The notes: generated by a model not told the origin, from the letters alone. Positions 43,324 through 51,790 are shown, counted from the stretch's first letter. The stretch is DNA of 64,000 nt from Amycolatopsis vancoresmycina (GCF_000716785.1 NZ_JNYY01000016.1:62001-126000), one strand, 5' to 3'. Translations and numbers: made by a program.

Positions 43324-44504
43324 CTGTCACCGCCGAAGACCTGACCCGCCAGGCCACCGAATTCCTGGCCTCGCACGACCCGCGCGATGTTGTCCCCCTG
43401 GAGTTCCTGCGGGCCCGGTTCGACGCCGGGCTCGCCTGGATCCACTTCCCCGCCGGGCTCGGCGGGCAGAACGCGCCGCGCGCGCTGCAGTCCGTTGTGG
43501 ACGGTGTGTTCACCGGCGCGGGCGCGCCGGACAACAACCCCCGCCGGATCGGCATCGGCCTCGGCATGGCCGCGCCGACCATCCTCGCCTTCGGCACGCC
43601 CGAGCAGCGCGAACGCTTCCTGCGTCCACTGTGGACCGGCGAGGAGGTGTGGTGCCAGCTGTTCTCCGAGCCCGGCGCCGGTTCCGACCTCGCCGCCCTC
43701 GGCACCCGCGCGGTGCGCGACGGCGACGACTGGATCGTCACCGGCCAGAAGGTGTGGACGTCCGGGGCGCACGAGTCGCAGTGGGCGATCCTGGTCACCC
43801 GCACCGACCCGGACGTGCCCAAGCATCAGGGCATGACGTACTTCCTGTGCGACATGACCGCGCCCGGGGTCGAAGTCCGGCCGCTGCGCCAGATCACCGG
43901 CGAGGCCGAGTTCAACGAGGTCTTCCTGACCGACGTCCGGATCCCGGACAGCCAGCGCCTCGGCGCGGTCGGCGAGGGCTGGAAGGTCGCGCAGACGACG
44001 CTGATGAACGAGCGCGTCGCGATCGGCGGGCACGTCCAGCCGCGCGAAGGCGGGCTGATCGGGATCGTCGCGAAGACCTGGCGCGAACGGCCCGAGCTGC
44101 GCACGCCGGAGCTGCGCGACCGGCTCGTCCAGCGCTGGGTCGAGGCGGAAACGCTGCGGCTGGCGGGCACCCGGCTGCGCCAGCAGCTCGCCCTCGGCGC
44201 GCCCGGGCCGGAGGGTTCGGCCATGAAGGTCGCCTTCTCCGAGCTCAACCAGGCCCTGACCGGCCTGGAGGTCGAGCTGCTCGGCGAAGAGGGCCTGGCC
44301 TACGACGACTGGACGTTCCGGCGCCCGGCGATCGTCGACTTCACCGGCCGCGAAGCCGGTTACCGCTACCTGCGCGCGAAGGGCAACTCCATCGAGGGCG
44401 GCACCTCGGAGGTCCTGCGCAACATCATCGCCGAGCGCGTGCTGGGGCTGCCCTCGGAGCCGCGCGTCGACAAGGACGTCGCCTGGAAGGACCTGCCCCG
44501 ATGA
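43320..44504 (+). CDS. Acyl-CoA dehydrogenase, probable alpha subunit
   Basis: A 394-aa enzyme with all main signatures: CQLFSEPGAGSDLAALGT, VTGQKVWTSGA (FAD contact), and SIEGGTSEVLRNIIAERVLG containing the catalytic Glu region. The GTG at 43320 overlaps the previous stop, and its own stop overlaps the next start as ATGA. Immediate pairing with a shorter, divergent acyl-CoA dehydrogenase that lacks this Glu motif matches alpha2-beta2 enzymes of mycobacterial sterol side-chain degradation. It may act on a bulky or branched acyl-CoA. Confidence 0.87.
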   Translation: MTVTAEDLTRQATEFLASHDPRDVVPLEFLRARFDAGLAWIHFPAGLGGQNAPRALQSVVDGVFTGAGAPDNNPRRIGIGLGMAAPTILAFGTPEQRERFLRPLWTGEEVWCQLFSEPGAGSDLAALGTRAVRDGDDWIVTGQKVWTSGAHESQWAILVTRTDPDVPKHQGMTYFLCDMTAPGVEVRPLRQITGEAEFNEVFLTDVRIPDSQRLGAVGEGWKVAQTTLMNERVAIGGHVQPREGGLIGIVAKTWRERPELRTPELRDRLVQRWVEAETLRLAGTRLRQQLALGAPGPEGSAMKVAFSELNQALTGLEVELLGEEGLAYDDWTFRRPAIVDFTGREAGYRYLRAKGNSIEGGTSEVLRNIIAERVLGLPSEPRVDKDVAWKDLPR

Positions 44505-45595
44505 CTGACCTCCTGTACTCGGACGTCGAGGAAGACCTGCGGGCTTCGGTCCGCGACCTGCTGAAGGACAAGGCGTCGGCCGAGGCGCTGCTGGCGCGCG
44601 CCGAGACGGCGGAGCCGTACGACCTGAAGCTGTGGCGGACGCTGGCCGACGAGGTCGGCGTGGCCGGGCTGGCGGTGCCGGAGGAACTGGGCGGACACGG
44701 CGCGTCGGCCCGCGAAGTCGCCGTGGTGGCCGAGGAACTGGGCCGCTGCGTCGCGCCGGTGCCGTTCCTGGGCAGCGTGGTGCTGGCGACGACGGCGCTG
44801 GTCCGCGCTTCGGCGGACGAGTTCGTCCGGCGGCTGGCCTCGGGTTCGGCAATCGGTGCGCTGGCCGTGCCGCTGTCGACGGCGCCGGGCGCGGGCTTCC
44901 CGTCGTCGGTGACGGCGAACCCGGACGGCGCCTTGAGCGGCCGGGTGGGCACGGTGGCCGACGCGTCGGTGGCGGACCTGCTGGTCGTCCCGGCCGCCGG
45001 CCCCGACGGCCCCGGGCTCTACGTCGTCGAGGCGTCGGCGGCGACGGTGTCCGAGCTGGTCTCGTTCGACCTGACCCGCCGGGTGGCCGACGTGACGCTG
45101 TCGAACGCGCCGGCGGTGCTCGTGGCGTCGGGCCCGGAGGCGGCTTCGGCGTTGGAGAGCGCGCTGCTGTTCGGGGCGGGCATCCTCGCGTCCGAGCAGA
45201 CGGGCGTCGCCGAGTGGGCGCTGACCGAGACCGTGCGCTACCTCAAGGGGCGGTACCAGTTCGGCCGCCCGGTCGGCGGGTTCCAGTCGCTCAAGCACCG
45301 GCTGGCGAACCTGTACACGGACCTGGTGCTCGCCCGCGCGGCGGCCCGCAACGCCGCCGACGCGCTGGCCACCGGCACCGACGTGCCGATCTCGGTGGCG
45401 GTGGCCCAGGCCCGCAACGCGCCGATCGCCGTCCGCGCGACGGAGGAGGCGATCCAGCTGCACGGCGGCATCGGGATGACGTGGGAGCACCCGGCACACC
45501 TGTACCTGAAGCGCGCGAAGGCGGACGAAATCGCCCTCGGCACCCCCGGCAGGCACCGGGCCCGGCTGGCGGACCTGGTCGACCTGCCCGCGTAG
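44501..45595 (+). CDS. Acyl-CoA dehydrogenase-like protein, probable beta subunit
   Basis: A 364-aa divergent member. It keeps the N-terminal helical domain (VGVAGLAVPEELGGHGASAREVAVVAEELGR) and the FAD-binding C-domain (YLKGRYQFGRPVGGFQSLKH, QLHGGIGMTWEHPAHLYLKRAK). It lacks a clear EPxxGSD middle signature and the EGxxxE catalytic segment. It therefore fits the non-catalytic half of a heteromeric dehydrogenase with the preceding gene, to which it is coupled by ATGA. It ends 7 bp before a strong hairpin. Confidence 0.85.
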   Translation: MTDLLYSDVEEDLRASVRDLLKDKASAEALLARAETAEPYDLKLWRTLADEVGVAGLAVPEELGGHGASAREVAVVAEELGRCVAPVPFLGSVVLATTALVRASADEFVRRLASGSAIGALAVPLSTAPGAGFPSSVTANPDGALSGRVGTVADASVADLLVVPAAGPDGPGLYVVEASAATVSELVSFDLTRRVADVTLSNAPAVLVASGPEAASALESALLFGAGILASEQTGVAEWALTETVRYLKGRYQFGRPVGGFQSLKHRLANLYTDLVLARAAARNAADALATGTDVPISVAVAQARNAPIAVRATEEAIQLHGGIGMTWEHPAHLYLKRAKADEIALGTPGRHRARLADLVDLPA

Positions 45596-45602
45596 GTCGC
45601 CG

Positions 45603-45644
45603 GCGGAAACGGCCCGTTCCCGACGCGGAACGGGCCGTTTCCGC
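45603..45644. terminator. 18-bp hairpin terminator of the acyl-CoA operon
   Basis: Perfect 18-bp stem (45603-45620 with 45627-45644) and a 6-nt CGACGC loop, directly after the last dehydrogenase. One of the strongest hairpins in the window. Confidence 0.85.
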
Positions 45645-45682
45645 AACTCATTCGGCCGTGCCGGACGCGGCGATGGCTGCCG

Positions 45683-45688
45683 TACGCT
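45683..45688 (+). promoter_or_regulatory. Candidate -10 box for leaderless ATPase gene
   Basis: TACGCT lies 7 nt before the ATG at 45696; no ribosome site is seen. Confidence 0.4.
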
Positions 45689-45695
45689 GAGTCCC

Positions 45696-47189
45696 ATGGC
45701 GCAGGCCATCCAGAAGCACCTCAACCAGGCGCTGATGCGTATTCCCCGGCGGGCGGAAAGCGCCGACCGGTCGACGCTGGCCGCGACCTACGTCGCCGCC
45801 GGATCGTTTTCCGCGATGATCAATTCGGCCGACCACCAGCTCCTTTTCGGCCGCCGCGGCACCGGCAAGACGCACGCGTTGCTGCACCTGCAGGAACTCG
45901 CCGAGGGCACCGGGGACCTCGCGATCCACCTCGACCTGCGGACGATCGGCTCCAGCGGCGGCCTCTACGCCAGCACCGCGCTGAGCCCCGCCCAGCGCGG
46001 CACGCAATTGCTGGTCGACACCCTCGAAGCCGTCCACGACCGGCTTTTCGCCGTCGCCGTCGACGGCAATTTCCCGAATCAGGACGCGCTGGTGCGCGGC
46101 CTCGACGCGCTGGTGTCCGCCGCCACCGAAGTGGAAGTCGTCGGCGAAACCGAACAGGAGCAGACTTTCGGCGGCGCCGTGGAACGGGAATACTCCGCGG
46201 AATTGAGCGTCACCCACGGCGGCGGCGCCCGGGCCGGCGCGCGGCGCAAGGCGTCGGCGACGGCGTCGAGCCGCCGCAAGCGCACCGGCGTCGAGCAGCA
46301 CCGCGTGCTGTTCGGCCCGCTGAGCCGGGCCGTGCAGACCGTGGCGGACGGGGTCCGGCCGGCCCGGCTGTGGCTGCTGCTGGACGAGTGGAGCAGCGTG
46401 CCGCTCGACCTGCAGCCGTTCCTGGCGGACCTGCTGCGCCGCAGCGTGCTGCCGGTCCGCGGCATGACGGTGAAGATCGCCGCGATCGAGCACCGCGCCC
46501 GGTTCTTCGTCCCGCTCGACGACGACTACCTGGGCATCGAGGTCGGGTCGGACGCGGCGTCCGCCGTCAGCCTGGACGACGCGCTGGTGTTCGGCCGGTC
46601 GCCCGCCGCGGCCCAGGCGTTCTTCCGGGAGCTGTTCGGCAACCACGTCCGGCCGATCCTCGCCTCGATGCTGCGGACGCCGGTGCCCGGCGCGTTCGTC
46701 GACGCCGCCTTCGACGGTGGCGCGTTCCCCGAGCTGGTCCGGGCGGCCGAGGGCGTCCCGCGCGACGCGATCAACATCGCGGCGCTGGCCGCGCAGCACG
46801 CCCACGACGGGAAGATCACGCTCGCGCACGTCCGCCGGGCCGCGCGGGACTGGTACCTGCGGGACAAGCAGTCGGTGATCAGCCGGGACGACGACGCCGA
46901 CCGGGTGCTCGGGCTGCTGGTGGACGAGGTGGTGGGCCGGCGCCGCTGCCGCACCTTCCTGCTGCCCGCGCGGGACCGCCCGGCCGCGATCGACACGCTG
47001 TGCGACGCGCGGCTGCTGCACATCCTCAAGCGCGGCGTGGTCGACCCGCGGCGCCCGGGGCGGCTGTACGACGGGTACGCCATCGACTACGGCTGTTACG
47101 TGGCGCTGCTCGCCGGGAACCGCCGCCCGGCCGACGTCTTCACGGTCGACAAGGCCGTGGTGGACCTCGAGCGGCTGGGGTCTTCATGA
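45696..47189 (+). CDS. Orphan AAA/ORC-like P-loop ATPase
   Basis: A 497-aa cytosolic ATPase. It has Walker A LLFGRRGTGKTHALLHL (residues about 49-65), Walker B ARLWLLLDEWSS (about 225), and a sensor region MTVKIAAIEHRARFF. A C-terminal winged-helix-like part includes RAARDWYLRDKQSVIS and LVDEVVGRRRCRTFLL. The long low-complexity insert near residues 165-195 (GGGARAGARRKASATASSRR) is unusual. It resembles stand-alone ORC/STAND-like ATPases of actinomycetes with unknown jobs, some next to defence genes. It has its own promoter and terminator, so it is a single-gene unit. Confidence 0.7.
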   Translation: MAQAIQKHLNQALMRIPRRAESADRSTLAATYVAAGSFSAMINSADHQLLFGRRGTGKTHALLHLQELAEGTGDLAIHLDLRTIGSSGGLYASTALSPAQRGTQLLVDTLEAVHDRLFAVAVDGNFPNQDALVRGLDALVSAATEVEVVGETEQEQTFGGAVEREYSAELSVTHGGGARAGARRKASATASSRRKRTGVEQHRVLFGPLSRAVQTVADGVRPARLWLLLDEWSSVPLDLQPFLADLLRRSVLPVRGMTVKIAAIEHRARFFVPLDDDYLGIEVGSDAASAVSLDDALVFGRSPAAAQAFFRELFGNHVRPILASMLRTPVPGAFVDAAFDGGAFPELVRAAEGVPRDAINIAALAAQHAHDGKITLAHVRRAARDWYLRDKQSVISRDDDADRVLGLLVDEVVGRRRCRTFLLPARDRPAAIDTLCDARLLHILKRGVVDPRRPGRLYDGYAIDYGCYVALLAGNRRPADVFTVDKAVVDLERLGSS

Positions 47190-47209
47190 AGAAACTTCAG
47201 TTTCGCGGG

Positions 47210-47237
47210 GAATTTTCGCTCAGATGAGCGAAAATTC
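47210..47237. terminator. A/T-rich hairpin after the ATPase gene
   Basis: GAATTTTCGCTC / GAGCGAAAATTC: perfect 12-bp stem with an AGAT loop, 20 bp after the stop. Its low GC is striking in this genome. Confidence 0.75.
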
Positions 47238-47315
47238 TGTGAGCCAGGCCACTCCGGGCGCAAACGTGTGACAAAAGTGCCCGGATCCCCATGGTTCTCG
47301 CGGGGGATGCGGATC

Positions 47316-47321
47316 TAGCCT
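47316..47321 (+). promoter_or_regulatory. Candidate -10 box for leaderless hydrolase gene
   Basis: TAGCCT lies 7 nt before the ATG at 47329. Confidence 0.35.
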
Positions 47322-47328
47322 GTGCGCC

Positions 47329-48207
47329 ATGGAATCAGCCGTCGCCCCGACGGACGCCGCCGCGCTGGAGGAATTGACCATCGCCGTCGGCGGCCACCAC
47401 CACACCGCGCTCGCGGCCGGCCCCGAGTCGGGCGAGCTCGTGCTGCTGCTGCACGGCTGGCCCGAGTTCGCGGAGGCGTGGACCGAGCAGCTGCACGCGC
47501 TCGGCGAGGCCGGCTACCGGGCGCTGGCGGTGGACCAGCGCGGGTACGCGGCGGGCGCGCGCCCGGACGGCGTCGAGCACTACGCCCTGGATCTCCTGGT
47601 CGGCGACGTACTGGCGTTCGCCGAGAGCCAGGGCGCGGACCGCTTCCACCTGGTCGCCCGCGACTGGGGCGGCATGGTGGCCTGGGTGTTCGCCACGGCC
47701 CACCCGGACCGCCTCCGGTCCCTGACGGTGCTCTCGACCCCCCACCCGGCGGCCCTGCGCCAGGCGGCGGCCACGGACGACGGCCAGTTCCACGACCTGG
47801 GGTACATCCGCTTCTTCCGCCGCGAAGAAGGCAAGGCCGAGAAATACCTCTTACGCGACGAAGCGGCGCAATTACGGGCTGTTTACAGCCGCCGCATTCC
47901 CCGGGCGATCGTCGAACGCACCGTCGAGCGCCTTTCCGAACCGGGCGCACTGACGGCCACGTTGAATTGGTACCGCGGAGCGACGAACGACGCGTTCGAC
48001 ATCCCGGCGGGCCGCATCCGGGTCCCGACGCTGTACCTGTGGGGCCGCGAGGACCCGTACCTCGGCCAGAGCGCGGCGGAGCTGACGGTCCACCACATCG
48101 ACGCGGAGTACCACTTCCAGATCGTCGAGGGCGCGAGCCAGTGGATGGCGATGGAGGCCCCGGACGAGGTCAGCGCGCTGCTGCTGGACCACGTGCAGCA
48201 GCACTAG
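47329..48207 (+). CDS. Alpha/beta hydrolase of epoxide-hydrolase type, catalytic His absent
   Basis: A 292-aa protein. It has LLLHGWPEFAEAWTEQL (oxyanion HGxP), VARDWGGMVAW with Asp112 as the epoxide-hydrolase-type nucleophile, and PTLYLWGREDPYLG with the acid. The C-terminal base should be His in a GHW-type motif, but here the segment reads EGASQWMAMEAPDEV with Gln271. Without His the usual hydrolysis of the ester intermediate should fail, so it may be inactive or have another chemistry. Convergent with the TetR gene, the two stops overlapping by 4 bp. Confidence 0.8.
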   Translation: MESAVAPTDAAALEELTIAVGGHHHTALAAGPESGELVLLLHGWPEFAEAWTEQLHALGEAGYRALAVDQRGYAAGARPDGVEHYALDLLVGDVLAFAESQGADRFHLVARDWGGMVAWVFATAHPDRLRSLTVLSTPHPAALRQAAATDDGQFHDLGYIRFFRREEGKAEKYLLRDEAAQLRAVYSRRIPRAIVERTVERLSEPGALTATLNWYRGATNDAFDIPAGRIRVPTLYLWGREDPYLGQSAAELTVHHIDAEYHFQIVEGASQWMAMEAPDEVSALLLDHVQQH

Positions 48208-48830
48208 CCCGCCGGCGGCCGCAGGGCGTCCAGGAGCAGGTCCGCGTAGTGGTCGCCGATCTGGCGGGCCGTCAGCGACCCGCTCCGGCGGTACCACGAG
48301 CCCAGGTGGTGCACCGAGCCGAAGAAGAAGTCCACCACCACGTCGGCCGGTTTGTCCGTGCGGAACTCGCCCGATCGCTGGCCCTCCTCGACCAGGCCGC
48401 GGAAGCGCTCGTGGTACTTGCGCCGCTCGGCGCGGACCGCCTTCTGCTTGTCCGGGGACAGCTGGTGCATCGACTGCAGGAAGATCGTGTTGTCGTCCAG
48501 GTTGTCGATGCTCGACACCACCACGTCGGACGCCGCCGCCGCGAGGCGTTCCCGCAGCGGTGCGCCCGACGAGGCCACGCTCTCCAGCTGGCGGGTCTGC
48601 TCGCGCAGCACCCGTGCGTAGATCTCGTAGAGCAGGTCGTCCTTCGAGCCGAAGTAGTGGTACATCGCGCCCTTGGTGACGCCCGCCGCCTCGACGATCT
48701 CCTGGACCGAGGTGCGGTCGAAGCCCTTCTTCGCGAACAGCTTCGTTGCGTGCTCCAGCAGCCGCCGGGGGACGGCGGCCTGGTCGTCGCCGGTGGCTTC
48801 GCCCGGCTTGCGGGTGCTTGCTCGAGTCAC
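48204..48830 (-). CDS. TetR family regulator of acyl-CoA genes
   Basis: A 208-aa regulator. The HTH reads LLEHATKLFAKKGFDRTSVQ, then IVEAAGVTKGAMYHYFGSKDDLL. The C-terminal domain (FLQSMHQLSPDKQKAVRAER, VDFFFGSVHHLGSWYRRSGS) resembles KstR2/FadR-like acyl-CoA sensors. The GTG at 48830 follows a GGGGG site. It is the last gene of the ligase / phosphotriesterase-like / TetR operon, 14 bp after the second gene. The operon's promoter carries a palindrome also found before the acyl-CoA dehydrogenase operon, so it probably controls both and itself, released by an acyl-CoA. Confidence 0.85.
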   Translation of the reverse strand: MTRASTRKPGEATGDDQAAVPRRLLEHATKLFAKKGFDRTSVQEIVEAAGVTKGAMYHYFGSKDDLLYEIYARVLREQTRQLESVASSGAPLRERLAAAASDVVVSSIDNLDDNTIFLQSMHQLSPDKQKAVRAERRKYHERFRGLVEEGQRSGEFRTDKPADVVVDFFFGSVHHLGSWYRRSGSLTARQIGDHYADLLLDALRPPAG

Positions 48831-48844
48831 CGCTGGACCCCCTC

Positions 48845-49825
48845 TCAGGACGCACCAGGATAACGCCACGACAGGAACCGCCGCGGGTTGTCCACGAGCA
48901 TCGTCGTGATGTCCGCTTCGGACACCCCGCGCTCCCGCAGCGCCGGCAGCACGTCCCGGGTGATGTGCAGGTAGTGCCAGTTCGGCGCGATCGACGGCAG
49001 CTGCGCCGCCGGGAGCCAGTCGATGTAGCAGGACGCGTCGTGCGAGAGCACCATGCTGCCCGCGTAGCCGCGTTCGCACAGCGCCGCGACCGTGTTCACC
49101 CGCTCCTCGAACGGCAGCAGCAGGTCCAGGCCGAACCGGTCCATGCCCAGCAGCGAGCCGCGGTCGGCCAGCTCCGTCAGGTACCCCAGGTCCGCCGAGT
49201 CACCCGAGTGCCCGAGGAGCACGCGGGTCAGGTCGACGCCTTCGGACGCGAACACGTCCTGCTGCTCCAGGCCGCGCCGGGTGCCCGCGTGCGTGTGCGT
49301 CATGATCGGCGCGCCCGTTTCGGCGTGGGCGTGCGCCACCGCCCGCAGCACCCGCTCGACGCCCGGGGTCACCCCGGGTTCGTCGGTCGCGCACTTGAGC
49401 AGGCCGGCCTTGACGCCGGTGCCCGCGATGCCGTCCCGGAGGTCCCCGACGAACATGCCGACCAGCGGGTCTTCGCCCTGCAGCAACGTGCCCGGCCCGC
49501 GGAAGTGCAGGTAGTGCGGCACGTCGTGGTAGGTGTACAGCCCGGTCGCGACGACGATGTTGACGTCCACCTCGGCCGCCACCCGCTGCACGCGCGGGAT
49601 GTACCGGCCGAGGCCGATCACCGTCGGGTCGACGATCGTGTCGATCCCCGCGTCCTTGAGCTCCTTCAGGCGCCGGATCGCCTCCGGGACGTGCTCGTCC
49701 TCGCGGAACCCTTCGTGCTCCGGGTAGTTCTCGGCGAACTCGGGGCTGAGCACGAAGAGGTGCTCGTGCATCAGCACCCGGCCGAGCGCTTCCGGCGCGA
49801 TCGCGCCGCGGACCGTTTCGACCAC
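48845..49825 (-). CDS. Phosphotriesterase-family metallohydrolase
   Basis: A 326-aa amidohydrolase-fold enzyme with the full binuclear set: LMHEHLF (HxH), VKAGLLKCAT (carboxylated Lys), MTHTHAGT (His), LLGHSGD (His) and VLSHDASC (catalytic Asp). Such proteins (PTE-like lactonases, PHP) hydrolyse lactones, esters or phosphotriesters. Beside an acyl-CoA ligase and an acyl-CoA-type TetR, a lactonase opening a ring to give a hydroxy acid for the ligase is likely. The GTG at 49825 is 4 bp after the ligase stop. Confidence 0.83.
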   Translation of the reverse strand: MVETVRGAIAPEALGRVLMHEHLFVLSPEFAENYPEHEGFREDEHVPEAIRRLKELKDAGIDTIVDPTVIGLGRYIPRVQRVAAEVDVNIVVATGLYTYHDVPHYLHFRGPGTLLQGEDPLVGMFVGDLRDGIAGTGVKAGLLKCATDEPGVTPGVERVLRAVAHAHAETGAPIMTHTHAGTRRGLEQQDVFASEGVDLTRVLLGHSGDSADLGYLTELADRGSLLGMDRFGLDLLLPFEERVNTVAALCERGYAGSMVLSHDASCYIDWLPAAQLPSIAPNWHYLHITRDVLPALRERGVSEADITTMLVDNPRRFLSWRYPGAS

Positions 49826-49829
49826 CGCG

Positions 49830-51482
49830 CTACCCCCGGGCCCGCAGCTCGCGGCGCAGGATCTTCCCGCTGGTGGTCTTCGGCAGCTCGTCGAGGACTT
49901 CGATGGTCCGCGGGTACTTGTAGGCCGCGAGGCGCTCCTTGCACCAGGCCACCAGCTCGGCCGGATCGGCGTTCGCGCCGGGTGCCGGGCTGACGTACGC
50001 CTTGACCGTCTCGCCGCGGTATTCGTCGGCGACGCCCACGACGGCGGCCTCGCGGACCGCCGGGTGCGTGTAGAGGACGTCTTCGACCTCACGCGGCCAG
50101 ACCTTGAAGCCGGACGCGTTGATCATGTCCTTCTTGCGGTCGACGACGTAGACCCAGCCGCGCTCGTCCATGAACCCGATGTCGCCGGTGAGCAGCCGGC
50201 CGCCGGGCAGGGCTTCGGCCGTGGCCTCGGGCCGGTTCCAGTAGCCCGAGACGACCATCGGGCCCTCGACGGCGATCTCGCCCGCCTGGCCGGGCGGCAG
50301 CTCCTCGCCGTTCTCGCCGAGGATCCGGACGATCGTGTCCGGCACCGGCAGGCCGATCGAGATGGTGCCCGACGCCGGGTCGATCGGCGCCTCGAGGGTG
50401 CCGGGGACGACGACGCAGCCGGCCGTGGTTTCGGTGAGGCCGTAGCCGTTGTGGATGTAGTGCCCGGTCTTCGCGCGGAACGCCTCGACGACGGCGGGCG
50501 GCAGCGCGGCGCCGCCGGAGTACAGCAGCGCGAACGACGCGAAGTGTTCGCGGCTGAAGGACGGGTGGGCCATCAGCGCCATGTAGGCCGTCGACGGACC
50601 GACCGTGTACGACGGCTCGTGCTCCAGGAACGCGTCGAGCACGACCCCCGGCTCGAAGCGGTACGCCAGCGCGAGCGTGCCCTCGATGTCGATCGCGGAA
50701 CCCAGCTCGCAGACCATGCCGGTGATGTGGAACAGCGGCGCGAGCCCGAACAGCGTCGACCCCGCGGGCAGGCCGCTGAACGAGCCGAGCCCGGCGGCGT
50801 TGGTGCCGATGTTGCCGTGGGTGTTGGTGGCGCCCTTCGGCGTGCCGCTGGTGCCGGAGGTGTAGCTGATCAGGGCGGTGTCGCCGAGCGCGAAGGCGGG
50901 TTCCGGCGGTTTCGGGCCCGGCGTGGCCGCGGCTTCGAGGAGCTCGGTCGCGCCCGGGGTGGCCTCCCGCTCGACCTTGGCCAGGACGCGCTCGTCGTCG
51001 CGGGTCTGGAACTCCAATTCGCTCGTGGTGAGCGCGATGCCGACGCCGTTGGCGGCCGCCGTCTCGCCGATGTAGGCGTTCCAGCCGCGCTGCGAGCAGA
51101 CGACCGCCTTGACGCCGGCGTCGGTGAACACGTGCGTGAGCTCGCGTTCGCGGTACATCGGGTTGACCGGCACCACGATCCCGCCGGCCTTCCACGCGCC
51201 CAGCAGGGCGACCACGAACTGGGGGATGTTCTGCAGCACGAGGGCCAGCCGGTCGCCGCGGGCGAAGCCGTGGGCCGTCAGGTACCGGGCGACGCCGTCG
51301 GAGAGCTCGTCGACCTCGCGGTAGCTCAGCCGCGCGTCGAAGTACGCGATCGCGGCCCGGTCCGGGACGTGGTCGACGGCCCGGCGGAACGCCTCGGGCA
51401 GCGTCGTCGGCTTCGCCGGCTCCGCGTCCCGCACGCGCTCGTCGTAGCTCGCGAGCCAGGGCTTCGCGTCGTACCAGCTCAT
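49830..51482 (-). CDS. Acyl-CoA synthetase (FadD type)
   Basis: A 550-aa adenylate-forming enzyme. It has SYTSGTSGTPKGATNTHGN (P-loop A3), YIHNGYGLTETTAG, LTGDIGFMDERGWVYVVDRKK (ATP-binding Asp and hinge) and the C-terminal LPKTTSGKILRRELRARG with catalytic Lys. It activates a carboxylic acid to acyl-AMP, then acyl-CoA. The ATG at 51482 follows a near-perfect AAAGGAGGTCA site; an upstream start at 51503 falls in the operator. It is the first gene of the operon, controlled by the site at 51501. The product probably feeds the 41-45 kb dehydrogenases. Confidence 0.88.
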   Translation of the reverse strand: MSWYDAKPWLASYDERVRDAEPAKPTTLPEAFRRAVDHVPDRAAIAYFDARLSYREVDELSDGVARYLTAHGFARGDRLALVLQNIPQFVVALLGAWKAGGIVVPVNPMYRERELTHVFTDAGVKAVVCSQRGWNAYIGETAAANGVGIALTTSELEFQTRDDERVLAKVEREATPGATELLEAAATPGPKPPEPAFALGDTALISYTSGTSGTPKGATNTHGNIGTNAAGLGSFSGLPAGSTLFGLAPLFHITGMVCELGSAIDIEGTLALAYRFEPGVVLDAFLEHEPSYTVGPSTAYMALMAHPSFSREHFASFALLYSGGAALPPAVVEAFRAKTGHYIHNGYGLTETTAGCVVVPGTLEAPIDPASGTISIGLPVPDTIVRILGENGEELPPGQAGEIAVEGPMVVSGYWNRPEATAEALPGGRLLTGDIGFMDERGWVYVVDRKKDMINASGFKVWPREVEDVLYTHPAVREAAVVGVADEYRGETVKAYVSPAPGANADPAELVAWCKERLAAYKYPRTIEVLDELPKTTSGKILRRELRARG

Positions 51483-51500
51483 CCAGTGACCTCCTTTGGA

Positions 51501-51518
51501 CACCGACCGGTCGGTATG
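51501..51518. promoter_or_regulatory. Operator of the ligase operon
   Basis: CACCGACCGGTCGGTATG: 14-bp perfect core palindrome (ACCGACC/GGTCGGT) plus flanking bases that match the 41035 operator except at the centre and one end. It overlaps the expected transcription start of the ligase operon. Confidence 0.75.
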
Positions 51519-51521
51519 CCG

Positions 51522-51551
51522 ACGCTAGGAGGACACGGCGGCCCGCGTCAA
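51522..51551 (-). promoter_or_regulatory. Promoter of the ligase operon
   Basis: On the minus strand TTGACG (51551-51546), an 18-bp spacer, then TAGCGT (51527-51522). The TetR operator lies directly downstream. Confidence 0.6.
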
Positions 51552-51790
51552 GCCCCACGCGGACGCGCCGAAATTGCGCGGAACAATTCCCGCGCTCCGA
51601 AACAATGCGGCCAGATGCCGCCGTCACCGAGGTACACGTACCCCGGTTCGGAATGGTTCACATCTTCTTTTTCGCACCGGTCACACTGGACAAACCCCAG
51701 GTCCGCACGCCACCATGGGCGTCGGCGACCAGTTGGGTCCGCCCCATCAGATAACTCCGCCGTATCCCCCGAACACGGCGGAGTGCCCAT
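51548..51790 (-). CDS. Possible small Cys-containing protein
   Basis: An 80-residue frame with one CxxC (QCDRCEKED), a later Cys (WPHCFGA) and a Tyr/Gly segment (PGYVYLGDGG). It may be a small zinc-binding protein, perhaps starting later, at the GTC/CAG region near the CxxC. Its first third has poor codon bias and no clear ribosome site. It lies in the gap upstream of the ligase promoter. Treated as doubtful. Confidence 0.3.
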   Translation of the reverse strand: MGTPPCSGDTAELSDGADPTGRRRPWWRADLGFVQCDRCEKEDVNHSEPGYVYLGDGGIWPHCFGARELFRAISARPRGA

